A DNA stretch of 45,609 nucleotides from Actinomycetota bacterium (GCA_016781135.1 JADDQY010000082.1:1-45609), one strand, 5' to 3'; positions 8,232 to 16,554 are shown, counted from the first letter of the stretch. Program-made: numbers and translations. Notes: generated from the letters alone by a model not told the origin.

Positions 8232-8237
8232 TACGAT
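8232..8237 (+). promoter_or_regulatory. -10 element for leaderless greA
   Basis: TACGAT ends 6 nt before the greA ATG, which places the transcription start at about the first base of the start codon. No Shine-Dalgarno sequence is present. Confidence 0.55.
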
Positions 8238-8243
8238 TGGATC

Positions 8244-8720
8244 ATGCCCGAGGCGCACGAACTCTCGCGTACCGCCTACGACCGGCTGCGCTCGGAGCTC
8301 GAGGCGCTCACGACCGAGGGCCGGATCGACATCGCCCACAAGATCGAGGCGGCCCGAGCGCTCGGCGACCTCTCCGAGAACGGCGACTACCACGCCGCCA
8401 AGGAGCAGCAGGGCAAGATGGAGGCCCGGATCCGCCAGATCAGCGGGCTCCTGGCCGACGCCGTCGTCGTCGACAGCCCCCGGGGCGGCGGCGACACGGT
8501 GGCGGTGGGGACGATCGTCCACCTTCGCTTCGAGGGGGACGACGAGGTCGAGCACTTCTTGGTTGGGTCCATCGAGGAGCACCGCGAGGGCGTCGAGGTG
8601 CTTTCCCCCGGATCGCCCTTGGGCCAGGCGGTCATGGGTGCCTCCTCCGGTGAGCGCCGCTCCTACGAGGTGAACGGCAACCGTCTGGGCATCGAGGTCG
8701 TGGCCATCGAAGCAGGATGA
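8244..8720 (+). CDS. greA: Transcription elongation factor GreA
   Basis: Binds the RNA polymerase secondary channel and stimulates transcript cleavage in backtracked complexes. 158 residues, the usual length. The N-terminal coiled coil contains the acidic tip LGDLSENGDYHAAKEQQ, with the D and E residues needed for cleavage. The C-terminal FKBP-like domain has LGQAVMGASSGE. ATG 8244 fits the family start; a longer open frame upstream runs through the leuB leader and is rejected. The next gene overlaps it by 4 nt (ATGA). Confidence 0.95.
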   Translation: MPEAHELSRTAYDRLRSELEALTTEGRIDIAHKIEAARALGDLSENGDYHAAKEQQGKMEARIRQISGLLADAVVVDSPRGGGDTVAVGTIVHLRFEGDDEVEHFLVGSIEEHREGVEVLSPGSPLGQAVMGASSGERRSYEVNGNRLGIEVVAIEAG

Positions 8721-9580
8721 GCGGCCCGGCGCTGCCCCCCGGTCGCCACCTCGACCTGGCAGGCCGCGGCCGGACGTTCGTGCGCGAGCTGCCCGGTCCG
8801 CCGGGCGCTCCCACCCTGGTGCTGCTCCACGGGTGGACCGCCGGGTCCGACCTCACCTGGTTCCGTTGCTTCCCGGCCCTCGGGCGGGTGTTCCGGGTGG
8901 TGGCCCTCGACCAGCGGGGCCACGGCCGGGGGATCCGCAGCCGGGATCGTTTCTCCCTCGAGGCCTGCGCCGACGATGCCGCCGCCGTCATCAACCTGCT
9001 CGACCTCGGCGGCGACGCAGCGGTGATCGCCGTGGGCTACTCGATGGGCGGGTGCGTGGCCCAGCTGCTGTGGCAGCGCCACCGGAACGCGGTCAACGGG
9101 CTGGTGCTGTGCGCCACCACCAGCGTCTTTGCCGAGAGCGACGAGGAGCGACGCTACTTCGCCGCCTTGGGCGGGCTGGCACTGGCGTCGAGACTGACGC
9201 CCGGGCCGCTGCGGCGGCGCCTGGCCCGCCACGTCGTCGGGCGCCGGATCGTCGACTGCGAGCTGCAGGAGTGGATCGTCGACGAGCTGCACCGCAACGA
9301 CGCCACCGCCGTCCTCGAGGCCGGTGCCGCCCTCGGTCGCTTCGACTCGCGGTCCTGGACCGCCCGCATCGACGTGCCCAGCGCGGTGGTGGTGACCACC
9401 GCCGACCGGCAGGTGCGTCCCGCCCGCCAACAGGCCCTGGCCCGCGCCATCCCTGGGGCCACCCTCCAAGAGGTCGACGGCGGCCACGACGCCTGTGTGA
9501 CCGCCCCCGAGCGCTACGTGCCCGCCTTGCTGGAGGCGTGCCGCTCGGTGACGGCGCGTACGGTCGCCTCCGTGGGCTGA
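8717..9580 (+). CDS. Alpha/beta hydrolase
   Basis: 287 residues, soluble alpha/beta-hydrolase fold. The oxyanion segment is LVLLHGWTAGSDLTWF; the nucleophile elbow is VGYSMGG (Ser); the catalytic Asp is probably in VVVTTADRQVRPA and the His in EVDGGHDACVTAP. Substrate unknown; HGW and GYSMGG are shared by esterases, peroxidases and C-C hydrolases. ATG overlaps the greA stop, so the two are co-transcribed and translationally coupled. Confidence 0.88.
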   Translation: MSGPALPPGRHLDLAGRGRTFVRELPGPPGAPTLVLLHGWTAGSDLTWFRCFPALGRVFRVVALDQRGHGRGIRSRDRFSLEACADDAAAVINLLDLGGDAAVIAVGYSMGGCVAQLLWQRHRNAVNGLVLCATTSVFAESDEERRYFAALGGLALASRLTPGPLRRRLARHVVGRRIVDCELQEWIVDELHRNDATAVLEAGAALGRFDSRSWTARIDVPSAVVVTTADRQVRPARQQALARAIPGATLQEVDGGHDACVTAPERYVPALLEACRSVTARTVASVG

Positions 9581-9658
9581 CCGGCGGCGCCGGCTCTGCT
9601 TGCCTCGCAGCGGAGGTGACGCCTAGACCCGAGACGCTGGTGAAGGTCGGGCGAGCGC

Positions 9659-10336
9659 CTACCTGAGCGGTGACCGTGGGCACGAGACACGCCCCGAACG
9701 CCAAACGGCGAGCATGCCGGCGCTGGTCACCAGCACCAGGGCAGCGGCGGTGGCCACCGGCAGCCCTCCGATGCCCGATGGTTCGGGAGTCGACACCGAG
9801 ACCACGCCGGTGCCCGGCGTGCCCGGGCGCACCGTGGTCATGGGGGTGTCGTTGGCCACGGCGACCGACACCACGTCCTCCACGGCGGCGTCGAGGTCGT
9901 CGAGCGGGTGACGGGGTCGCAGGTAACGACGACCAGCCTCCGAGGTCGGGGCTGGGCCGGACCGGAATGGCGAAGGCGTCGCCCAGGGTGAACGAGTACC
10001 CCCCGTTGCCACCGTCGTCGGGCGCTCCCACCACCACGCGGGAGGGCATCTCGCCCCCGCCCAGCGCGGCCGCCACCTCCACGGTCCAGAACGTGCGGCC
10101 GAAGGCCGGGCTCCGCCGGTTCTCGTCGGTGGCCACCCCCACCACACGGCCGAGCAGGAGGTGAGGCCAGGAGTCGAAGAACCGGGCGTCGCCCGCCAGT
10201 TGCTCGGTCCCGGCGGCGATCGCCGTCGGTGAGCCATCGCCGTGGCGGGCACAGCTCATCGCCGACGCCGGCTGGCCCCCCACACGACGGTGAGGAGGGC
10301 GACGAGGACGAGCCGGAGCCGACGCCACCCGTGCAT
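9659..10336 (-). pseudogene. Secreted, C-terminally membrane-anchored protein gene, interrupted by frame breaks
   Basis: Three frame segments join into one plausible protein. The first begins at ATG 10336 with MHGWRRLRLVLVALLTVVWG, a signal peptide. At the six-C run 10276-10281 the frame is lost; one extra base joins it to GGQPASA and MSCARHGDG, giving an ideal AxA cleavage site. The second runs through LLLGRVVGVATDENR and GYSFTLGDAFAIPV. Between about 9905 and 9960 it shifts again to a frame with DDLDAAVEDVVSVAVAND and a membrane helix (GGLPVATAAALVLVTSAG) near the C-terminus. The layout resembles small secreted TIMP-like proteins of actinobacteria with a C-terminal anchor, but I cannot name the family. 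ATG shares a base with the IclR stop (TGATG), so coupling is likely. It may be a real pseudogene or two sequence errors. Confidence 0.6.
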
Positions 10337-11034
10337 CAGACGCCGCCCCCGCCACCGCCGGGTCCCGCGACCCGGACGCCGCGGCCGATGGCCTCCTCCA
10401 CCGCCCGGGCGGCCCGCACCACCGCTGCTCCGTAGCGCGTCCCCGGCGCCCGGGTGGTCCGCTCCACCGGGCCCGACACGCTCACCGCCGCCCGCACCCG
10501 ACCCTCGGGGTCGACCACCGGGGCGCTCACCGACGCCACCCCCGCCTCCCGCTCCCCCACGCTCTCCGCCCATCCCCGCACCAGGGCGTCGGGCTCACCC
10601 CGCAGCACCCGACCCGCCGACCCCCGGTCCAGCGGCAGGGTCGCACCGACCCGGACGATGGTGCGCAGACCGTGGAGTGATTCCAGCGAGGCCAGGCACA
10701 CCCGGGCGTCGCCCTCGCGGACGTAGAGCTGGGCGCTCTCGCCGGTCTCGTCCCTGAGGGTCACGAGCGCCGGACGGGCGGCCTCGACCAGCGAGAGGCC
10801 GTCGCTCGCGGCCCGGCCGAGGGCCACCAGACGCAGGCCGAGGGCGAAGCGGCCCTCGTCGTCGCGCCGGACCAGGCCGTGCGCCTCGAGAGCGACAGCC
10901 AGGCGATGGGCGGTGGGGCGGGACAGCCCGGTGGCGGTCACCAGATCACCGAGGGCCATCGGGCGATCCTCGAGGGCGGCCAACACGGAAACGCTCTTGT
11001 CGACGACGCCCACGCCACTTACACTCGGTTCCAC
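10336..11034 (-). CDS. IclR-family regulator, NdgR/LtbR-like
   Basis: 232 residues. An N-terminal winged helix-turn-helix (LGDLVTATGLSRPTAHRLAV, then LEAHGLVRRDDEGRFALG) is followed by an IclR effector domain. It is divergently transcribed from leuCD, the arrangement known for NdgR in Streptomyces and LtbR in corynebacteria, which regulate leuCD and other amino-acid genes. Orthology is inferred from context and family. The start is GTG 11034; TAGTCT sits 6 nt upstream, consistent with a leaderless transcript. The palindrome at 11050-11064 overlaps this promoter region, suggesting autoregulation. The C-terminus ends in a poly-Gly tail. Confidence 0.9.
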   Translation of the reverse strand: MEPSVSGVGVVDKSVSVLAALEDRPMALGDLVTATGLSRPTAHRLAVALEAHGLVRRDDEGRFALGLRLVALGRAASDGLSLVEAARPALVTLRDETGESAQLYVREGDARVCLASLESLHGLRTIVRVGATLPLDRGSAGRVLRGEPDALVRGWAESVGEREAGVASVSAPVVDPEGRVRAAVSVSGPVERTTRAPGTRYGAAVVRAARAVEEAIGRGVRVAGPGGGGGGV

Positions 11035-11044
11035 GAAGCAAGAC

Positions 11045-11050
11045 TACCAT
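11045..11050 (+). promoter_or_regulatory. Putative leuC -10 element
   Basis: TACCAT lies 18 nt before the leuC ATG, so the transcript would start at about 11057 inside the palindrome. No clear -35 is visible, as is common for activator-dependent or extended actinobacterial promoters. Confidence 0.4.
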
Positions 11051-11064
11051 CTCAGAATGTGAGA
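11050..11064. promoter_or_regulatory. Palindromic operator between iclR gene and leuC
   Basis: TCTCA-GAATG-TGAGA is a perfect 5-bp inverted repeat with a 5-nt centre, in the 34-bp gap between the two divergent start codons. It covers the predicted leuC transcription start and lies just upstream of the -10 of the regulator gene. The likely ligand is the IclR-family protein encoded alongside. Confidence 0.6.
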
Positions 11065-11068
11065 CGCG

Positions 11069-12490
11069 ATGTCCCTCACGAACGCGACGACCCTGAGCGA
11101 CAAGGTCTGGGACCGCCATGTGGTGCGATCGTCCCCCGGTGAGCCCGACCTGCTCTATGTCGATCTCCACCTGGTGCACGAAGTGACCTCGCCGCAGGCG
11201 TTCGCCGGGCTGCGCCTGGCCGGGCGCCCCGTGCGCCGCCCCGACCTCACCGTCGCCACCATGGATCACAACGTGCCGACGGCCGACCTCGACCGGCCTG
11301 TGGCCGACCCCATCTCCGCCACTCAGATGCGAACGCTCGCCCACAACTGCGCCGACTTCGGCATCCGCCTGTACCCGATGGGCGACCCGGGGCAGGGGAT
11401 CGTCCACATCATCGGCCCCGAGCAGGGGCTCACCCAACCGGGCATGACGATCGTCTGCGGCGACAGCCACACCTCCACCCACGGCGCCCTCGGTGCCTTG
11501 GCCTTCGGCATCGGCACCACCGAGATCGAGCACGTGCTCGCCACCCAGACCCTGCCCCAGACCCGCCCCGGCACCATGGCCGTCACCGTCGAGGGCGCCC
11601 TGCCCGCCGGCGTCACCGCCAAGGACGTGATCCTCGCCATCATCGCCCGCATCGGCACGGGCGGCGGCGTTGGATCGATCGTGGAGTACCGGGGTTCGGC
11701 CATCCGGGGGTTGTCGGTCGAGGGGCGCATGACGGTGTGCAACATGTCGATCGAGGCCGGCGCCCGGGCGGGCATGGTGGCGCCCGACGACACCACCTTC
11801 GCCTACCTCGAGGGTCGCCCCCACGCCCCCAAGGGAGCGGCATGGGAACAAGCGCTCGACGACTGGCGGAGCCTGGTCACCGACGACGGGGCCACGTTCG
11901 ACAAAGAGGTGGTGCTCGACGCCACCGCGCTGTCGCCGCACGTCTCGTGGGGCACCAACCCGGGCCAGGTCGTACCCATCGACACCGCCGTCCCCGACCC
12001 CGACACGTTCCTCGAGGCAACCGAGCGTGAGGCCGCCCGGCGGGCATTGACCTACATGGGTCTGACCCCGGGCACCGCCGTGCGCGACATCCCCGTCGAC
12101 ACCGTGTTCGTGGGCTCGTGCACCAACAGCCGCATCGAGGACCTGCGGGCCGCCGCCGCCGTGGCCCAGGGGCACCGGGTGGCCCCGGGGGTGCGGGCAC
12201 TTGTGGTGCCGGGCTCCTTCCGGGTCAAGACCGAGGCCGAGGCCGAGGGCCTCGACCGGATCTTCGCCGCTGCCGGCTTCGAGTGGCGCCAGCCCGGGTG
12301 CTCGATGTGCCTGGGGATGAACCCCGACACCCTGGCTCCTGGCGAGCGGTGCGCCTCGACCAGCAACCGCAACTTCGAAGGCCGCCAGGGCAAGGGCGGC
12401 CGGACCCACCTGGTGTCGCCGGAGGTCGCCGTGGCCACCGCCGTGGCCGGCCACTTCGCGACGCCCGCCGACGTGCAGGAGGGATCCTGA
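11069..12490 (+). CDS. leuC: 3-isopropylmalate dehydratase large subunit
   Basis: With LeuD, isomerises 2- to 3-isopropylmalate, and also citramalate in the CimA route. 473 residues, aconitase family. The [4Fe-4S] ligands are the Cys in [13 protein letters not shown] and the two in [12 protein letters not shown]. Other landmarks are [26 protein letters not shown] and [15 protein letters not shown] 11069 is the family start ([19 protein letters not shown]). The stop overlaps the leuD ATG as TGATG. Confidence 0.96.
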   Translation: MSLTNATTLSDKVWDRHVVRSSPGEPDLLYVDLHLVHEVTSPQAFAGLRLAGRPVRRPDLTVATMDHNVPTADLDRPVADPISATQMRTLAHNCADFGIRLYPMGDPGQGIVHIIGPEQGLTQPGMTIVCGDSHTSTHGALGALAFGIGTTEIEHVLATQTLPQTRPGTMAVTVEGALPAGVTAKDVILAIIARIGTGGGVGSIVEYRGSAIRGLSVEGRMTVCNMSIEAGARAGMVAPDDTTFAYLEGRPHAPKGAAWEQALDDWRSLVTDDGATFDKEVVLDATALSPHVSWGTNPGQVVPIDTAVPDPDTFLEATEREAARRALTYMGLTPGTAVRDIPVDTVFVGSCTNSRIEDLRAAAAVAQGHRVAPGVRALVVPGSFRVKTEAEAEGLDRIFAAAGFEWRQPGCSMCLGMNPDTLAPGERCASTSNRNFEGRQGKGGRTHLVSPEVAVATAVAGHFATPADVQEGS

Positions 12491-13083
12491 TGGAGCCGCG
12501 CCGCATCGTGTCGGGCACCGCGGTCCCGCTCGACCGCAGCGACGTCGACACCGACCAGATCATCCCGGCCCAGTGGCTCAAGCGGGTGGAGCGCACCGGC
12601 TTCGGAGCCGGCCTGTTCGCCGCCTGGCGCGACGATCCCGCCTTCGTGCTCAACCAACCCCGGTACCGCGGCGCCACCGTGCTGGTCGCCGGTCCCAACT
12701 TCGGGACGGGCTCGTCGCGAGAGCACGCGGTCTGGGCGCTCGAGGACTACGGCTTCCAGGCGGTGGTCTCACCCCGTTTCGCCGACATCTTCCGCACCAA
12801 CTGCACCAAGGTCGGCCTCGTGCCCGTGCAGGTCGACCCCGGCACCGGCGCTGCCCTGCTGCAGGCGGTGGCGGCCGACTCGGGGTTGGTGGTGACCATC
12901 GACGTCGCCCGGCGCACGCTGTCGGCACCGGCGGCGGGCATCGAGGCCGGCTTCCCCCTCGACGACTTCACCCGCCACCGGCTGCTCGAGGGCCTCGACG
13001 ACGTCGACCTGACGCTCCGTCACGCCGACGCCATCGACGCCTACGAACGAACTCGGCGGGCCTGGCTCCCGGTCACCGCCTGA
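12490..13083 (+). CDS. leuD: 3-isopropylmalate dehydratase small subunit
   Basis: The swivel-domain subunit, 197 residues. Landmarks are [18 protein letters not shown] near the N-terminus, [20 protein letters not shown] (substrate-binding loop) and [17 protein letters not shown]. It is translationally coupled to leuC. Downstream is a 102-bp gap before convergent leuA, containing a 6-bp hairpin (CGCTCG, loop ACTCC, CGAGCG at 13094-13110) without a U-run, which may be a weak terminator. Confidence 0.96.
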   Translation: MEPRRIVSGTAVPLDRSDVDTDQIIPAQWLKRVERTGFGAGLFAAWRDDPAFVLNQPRYRGATVLVAGPNFGTGSSREHAVWALEDYGFQAVVSPRFADIFRTNCTKVGLVPVQVDPGTGAALLQAVAADSGLVVTIDVARRTLSAPAAGIEAGFPLDDFTRHRLLEGLDDVDLTLRHADAIDAYERTRRAWLPVTA

Positions 13084-13185
13084 GCGACCGCCTCGCTCGA
13101 CTCCCGAGCGCCGTCCCGGTGTCCCGAGCCGGATCCGAAACGGACTCACCAGAGGGCTACGAGGTGGTTCAGACGGTGACCGCGC

Positions 13186-14733
13186 TCATGGGGTGGCCTC
13201 GGGCGGGCGGACGGCATCGTGGCGCTGGCGGACCCGCACCACCTTGTTGACCGCGCTGAGGTAGGCCCGGGCCGACGCTTCGACCACGTCGGTGGAAAGA
13301 CCCCGCCCCGACACCCGGATGCCGCCGGCGTCGAGCTGGACGATGACGTCGCCGAGGGCATCGACCCCGCCGGTGACCGACGAGACGTTGAAGTCGACGA
13401 GGGCGGCCTCGACGCCAGTGGCGACCTTGATGGCCCGGCAGGCGGCGTCGATCATGCCGTCGCCCTCGGCGCTGGCCTCGAGCTTGTCGCCGTCGCGCAG
13501 CAGCACGACCGAGGCCACCGGCGTGCCCACCGTGCCGCCTCGAACCTCCAGGGACTCGAGCACGAAGCCGTGGTCGACGTGACCGCCGATCTCCTCGGCC
13601 ACGATGGCCTCGAGGTCAGCGTCGGTGAGGGTCACCTTGCGGTCGGCCAGCTCCTTGAACCGTTGGAAGGCGGCGTTGAGGGCGTCGCCCTGGATGCGCA
13701 GGCCCATCCGCTCCAGCGTGTCGGCGAAGGCATGGCGACCCGAGTGCTTGCCGAGCACGATCTGGCGCCCGGTCTGGCCCACGGCGGCGGCGTCGATGAT
13801 CTCGTAGGTGCCGCTGTGGGCCAGCACCCCGTGCTGGTGGATGCCCGACTCGTGGACGAAGGCGTTGCGACCGACCACCGCCTTGTTGTACTGGACCGGG
13901 TACCCGGTGAGCCGGGCGACGAGCCGGCTGGTGCGGGCCAGCTCCTCGGTGTTGATCCCGTGCTCCAACCCGGGGAACTGGTCGGAGCGGATGGTGAGGG
14001 CCATGACCACCTCCTCGAGGGCGGCGTTGCCCGCCCGCTCCCCCAGGCCGTTCACGCAGACCTCCACCTGGCGGGCTCCGGCCTGCACCCCGGCGAGGGA
14101 GTTGGCTGTGGCCAGGCCCAGGTCGTTGTGGCAGTGGGTGGAGGTGATGTAGTCCCCCGTGACCTCGCGGCGCACGTACTGGATCAGCGCACCGAAGTCC
14201 CAGGGGATGCCGTACCCGACGGTGTCGGGGATGTTCAGGGTCGTCGCTCCTGCGTCGACCGCCGCCTGGAGCACCTCGAGCATGAAGTCGAGGGGGGTGC
14301 GGGTGGCGTCCTGGGGGCTGAACTCGACGTCGTCGGTGTGCTCGCGAGCCCGAGCCACACCGGCCCGGGTCTCGGCCAGCACCTGCGCCTGGGTCATCTT
14401 CAGCATGTGCTCCATGTGGCTGGGACTGGTGGAGATGAAGACGTGGATGCGCGAGCGCCCCGCGTCGCCCACCGCGTCCCAACACCGGTCGACGTCGGCC
14501 AGATGGGTCCGCGACAAGCCGCAGATAACCGGGCCCTCCACCGACCGGGCGATGGCCTGGACCGCTTCGAAGTCGCCCTGGCTGGCGACGGGGAAGCCGG
14601 CCTCGAGCACGTCGACGCCGAGGCGGGCCAGCTGCTCGGCGATCTCGAGCTTCTCGGCAGCGTCGAGGGAGATCCCGGGCGATTGCTCGCCGTCGCGCAA
14701 CGTCGTGTCGAAGATCGTGACCCGATCGGCCAT
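13186..14733 (-). CDS. leuA: 2-isopropylmalate synthase
   Basis: First committed step of leucine synthesis (2-ketoisovalerate and acetyl-CoA). 515 residues, the bacterial LeuA type 1 length. The TIM barrel starts VTIFDTTLRDGEQSPGISL, with LEAGFPVASQGDFEAV, the metal-binding HCHNDLGLATANS, and NGLGERAGNAALEEVVM. It carries a C-terminal leucine-feedback (LeuA dimer) domain from about residue 385. ATG 14733 follows the attenuator terminator; longer frames upstream run through the leader and are rejected. Control is likely twofold: allosteric by leucine, and transcription attenuation through the Leu-rich leader. Confidence 0.96.
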   Translation of the reverse strand: MADRVTIFDTTLRDGEQSPGISLDAAEKLEIAEQLARLGVDVLEAGFPVASQGDFEAVQAIARSVEGPVICGLSRTHLADVDRCWDAVGDAGRSRIHVFISTSPSHMEHMLKMTQAQVLAETRAGVARAREHTDDVEFSPQDATRTPLDFMLEVLQAAVDAGATTLNIPDTVGYGIPWDFGALIQYVRREVTGDYITSTHCHNDLGLATANSLAGVQAGARQVEVCVNGLGERAGNAALEEVVMALTIRSDQFPGLEHGINTEELARTSRLVARLTGYPVQYNKAVVGRNAFVHESGIHQHGVLAHSGTYEIIDAAAVGQTGRQIVLGKHSGRHAFADTLERMGLRIQGDALNAAFQRFKELADRKVTLTDADLEAIVAEEIGGHVDHGFVLESLEVRGGTVGTPVASVVLLRDGDKLEASAEGDGMIDAACRAIKVATGVEAALVDFNVSSVTGGVDALGDVIVQLDAGGIRVSGRGLSTDVVEASARAYLSAVNKVVRVRQRHDAVRPPEATP

Positions 14734-14762
14734 GGCGTTCCCTTTCGAAAGCGGTTTCGGGG

Positions 14763-14798
14763 AAAAGAAAACCTCCTGGCCCGAGGGCACAGGAGGTC
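14763..14798 (-). terminator. Intrinsic terminator (attenuator) ahead of leuA
   Basis: On the minus strand ACCTCCTG pairs perfectly with CAGGAGGT (8 bp) around TGCCCTCGGGC, whose GCCC/GGGC can extend the helix. A TTTTCTTTT run follows. It lies 30 nt before the leuA start and 28 nt after the leader peptide stop, so it must act as an attenuator. Confidence 0.9.
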
Positions 14799-14825
14799 GT
14801 GGCGAGCACCGTGGTGGTGCCCGCC

Positions 14826-14867
14826 TCAGGTAAGCAGGAGGATGCTGGTGCGGAGCTGGCGCAACAT
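14826..14867 (-). CDS. leuA leader peptide (13 aa, Leu-rich)
   Basis: Thirteen codons: MLRQLRTSILLLT, then TGA. Five of 13 residues are Leu, with three in a row near the end (CTC, CTG, CTT; CTT is rare in this genome). This is the classic sensor of charged tRNA-Leu for attenuation of leuA, as described for actinobacterial leuA genes. No ribosome site is seen; ATG is 8 nt after a -10-like TTCCCT, so a leaderless start is likely. Confidence 0.85.
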   Translation of the reverse strand: MLRQLRTSILLLT

Positions 14868-14875
14868 CACGGTCA

Positions 14876-14904
14876 AGGGAACCAGGATCGTGCTCTTCCG
14901 TCAA
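14876..14904 (-). promoter_or_regulatory. Putative promoter of the leuA leader transcript
   Basis: TTGACG (14904-14899), 17-nt spacer, TTCCCT (14881-14876), then 8 nt to the leader ATG. The -35 is good and the -10 weak, but the spacing matches that of the leuB and ilvB leaders. Confidence 0.5.
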
Positions 14905-14943
14905 CCCCGATTGCTCATGCTCGATCGGCGGTAGGGTCCGTTG

Positions 14944-15489
14944 ATGCGACGGCTGTTGCCGGCCCTGATCAGGCTCGCGCTGCTCGGGGCCGTCGTGGCG
15001 ATCGGCTACAAGGTGGCCCGGCGTCGCTCCTCTCCCGGCGCCGACGCCTTCTCCGCTTCGTGGCCCCCGATCACCACCGCCCACGACGCCGCATCCGCCG
15101 TCGCCGGCAACGGGCAGGCGCCACCGGTCAGCGAGGAGGCCGTGGTGGAACCGCCACCCGTGGAGCCGGCGCTGGTGGAACCGCCGCCTGTGGAGCCGGT
15201 GGTGGTGGAACCGGTGGTGGTGGAACCGCCGCCTGTGGAACCGCCGGTCGTGGAACCGCCGCCCGTGGAGCCGGTGGTGGTGGAGGACGCCGCGGTGGAG
15301 CCGGCCTCACCGTACTGGGTGGAGCCCAAGGGCACCACCTGCCCGGCCTCGCACCCGGTGAAGGCCAAGCTGGCCAGCGGGGTGTTCCACCTGCCGGGGA
15401 TGATGCACTACGACCGGACCAAGCCGGACCGCTGCTACGCCGACCCGGCATCGGCGGAAGCAGACGGGTTGCGCCAGGCCAAGCGCTGA
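14944..15489 (+). CDS. Membrane-anchored Pro-Val-Glu repeat protein with C-terminal sunset domain
   Basis: 181 residues. An N-terminal membrane segment (LLPALIRLALLGAVVAIGY) is followed by basic residues, then a low-complexity stretch (residues ~60-120) of VEPPPVEP/VEPVVVEP units, then a compact C-terminal domain: CPASHPVKAKLASGVFHLPG, MMHYDRTKPDRCYA and a Lys-Arg-rich end. That domain matches the actinobacterial 'sunset' domain, whose function is not known. The repeat would be an extended linker through the cell wall. ATG 14944 is 6 nt after TAGGGT (14932-14937), so the transcript is probably leaderless; a TTG directly before it is a less likely start. It is divergent from the leuA leader. 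Confidence 0.8.
   Translation: MRRLLPALIRLALLGAVVAIGYKVARRRSSPGADAFSASWPPITTAHDAASAVAGNGQAPPVSEEAVVEPPPVEPALVEPPPVEPVVVEPVVVEPPPVEPPVVEPPPVEPVVVEDAAVEPASPYWVEPKGTTCPASHPVKAKLASGVFHLPGMMHYDRTKPDRCYADPASAEADGLRQAKR
15142..15303 (+). repeat. In-frame tandem repeat encoding VEPPPVEP/VVVEP units
   Basis: Imperfect 15-nt units of the form GTGGAACCGCC(G/A)CC and GTGGTGGTGGAACC(G) repeat about ten times inside the preceding gene. They encode a rigid acidic Pro-rich linker. Length variation between strains would be expected. Confidence 0.75.
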
Positions 15490-15494
15490 GTCCC

Positions 15495-15683
15495 GTGCGC
15501 GTCGAGGTCGACTTCCACCGCTGCATCAACAGCGGCAGCTGCACCCGGGCAGCCCCCACCGTGTTCGAGATCCGCGACGACCAGCTCTACGTGCTGCAGC
15601 CCGAGCCCCCCGAGGAGCTGCGGGCCGAGGTGGAGGAGGCGGCCGACTACTGCCCCACCGCCGCCATCCGGGTCGAGGGCTGA
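15495..15683 (+). CDS. Small 3Fe-4S-type ferredoxin
   Basis: 62 residues starting at GTG 15495: VRVEVDFHRCINSGSC, then YCPTAAIRVEG at the end. The Cys pattern C-x5-C with a distant CP is that of single-cluster 3Fe-4S ferredoxins that feed electrons to cytochrome P450s and related enzymes; the middle ligand of a 4Fe-4S site is absent. No P450 gene is in the window, so its partner is unknown. It starts 5 nt after the sunset-domain gene and is probably co-transcribed. Confidence 0.85.
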   Translation: MRVEVDFHRCINSGSCTRAAPTVFEIRDDQLYVLQPEPPEELRAEVEEAADYCPTAAIRVEG

Positions 15684-15697
15684 CGAGGAGACGCCGG

Positions 15698-16519
15698 TCA
15701 GCCCTCACACCCCACGCCGTCGCCGTCCCCGTCGAAGCGGTGGGGGTCGGGGCCGACCACTGCGAAGCGCCGGTCGGCGATGTGGCCGCAGTCGAGGTCG
15801 GGGGGCGCCGGTGCGATGCACACCCCGGGGTACGAGGGATCACACCCCGCCTCGGCCCCGGCGGTGCTCGGTGCCACCGTCGTCGGAGCTGCTGGCCGCT
15901 CATCGTGGCACGCGCCCCACAGCCCACGCCCGGCCCGCCGGGCGTCGCCCGCCAACGCCGCCAGCTCCTCGGCGTGGGCGACGTTGGGCGGGTAGGTGGC
16001 GGGGACGGCGTAGCCGTCGGCCACCAGGGCGGCGTTGACGAACAGCCCGTCGCCGAGCCGGTACACGTAGGCCAGGGCGCGCCCGAAGCGGTCGAAGCGC
16101 TCGACGTCGTGGACGAGGCGCACCGGGGTGCCCGGCCCGATCAACTCCCCGGTGTGGCGGGCGGCCTCCACGCCGAAGCACTGCACCGGGCGCCGCGGGT
16201 CCCTGGTCTCGGGCGAGTCGATGCCGATGAGGCGTATCCGGGTGCCGCCGCTGGCAACCACGGTGTCGCCGTCGACCACCTCCTCGATGGTGGTGTCCTC
16301 GCCGGCGGGAAGGGGCGCCACGGGATCGGGGTCGGTCGTCGCCGGTCGTTGGGGAGGCGGCGGCAGGGGCGGTGGGAGGACGCTGGTCGCCCCGTCGTCG
16401 ACCGGGGAGGCGACCGCCTCGGTGGAGGCAGGCCCGGTCGAGGTGACCGGCACCTCGGCGCTGCAGGCGGCGAACCCCAGGGCGGTACCGACGAGCCAGC
16501 CCGCCAGCCGCGTACGCAT
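15698..16519 (-). CDS. Secreted SNase-like nuclease with excalibur-like C-terminus (putative lipoprotein)
   Basis: 273 residues. The N-terminus has a signal peptide ending in a lipobox-like FAACS. A Pro/Thr-rich linker precedes an SNase (TNase) domain from about residue 80: EEVVDGDTVVASGG, IRLIGIDSPETRD (substrate and calcium-binding region), then the catalytic ERFDRFGRALAYVY. The C-terminal DPHRFDGDGDGVGCEG is an excalibur-type DxDxDG calcium motif, and two Cys pairs suggest disulphides. It probably degrades extracellular nucleic acids at the cell surface. AGGAAGGG precedes ATG 16519, or TAGGAA could act as a promoter element; I cannot decide. Confidence 0.85.
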   Translation of the reverse strand: MRTRLAGWLVGTALGFAACSAEVPVTSTGPASTEAVASPVDDGATSVLPPPLPPPPQRPATTDPDPVAPLPAGEDTTIEEVVDGDTVVASGGTRIRLIGIDSPETRDPRRPVQCFGVEAARHTGELIGPGTPVRLVHDVERFDRFGRALAYVYRLGDGLFVNAALVADGYAVPATYPPNVAHAEELAALAGDARRAGRGLWGACHDERPAAPTTVAPSTAGAEAGCDPSYPGVCIAPAPPDLDCGHIADRRFAVVGPDPHRFDGDGDGVGCEG

Positions 16520-16554
16520 CCCTTCCTATCGACCTCCCGGTGGCCGCCCTGGAG

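Noticed and set aside
15006..15368. Minus-strand frame with Thr-Gly-Gly-Ser repeats
   Set aside because: It is the antisense reading of the Val-Glu-Pro repeat in the sunset gene.
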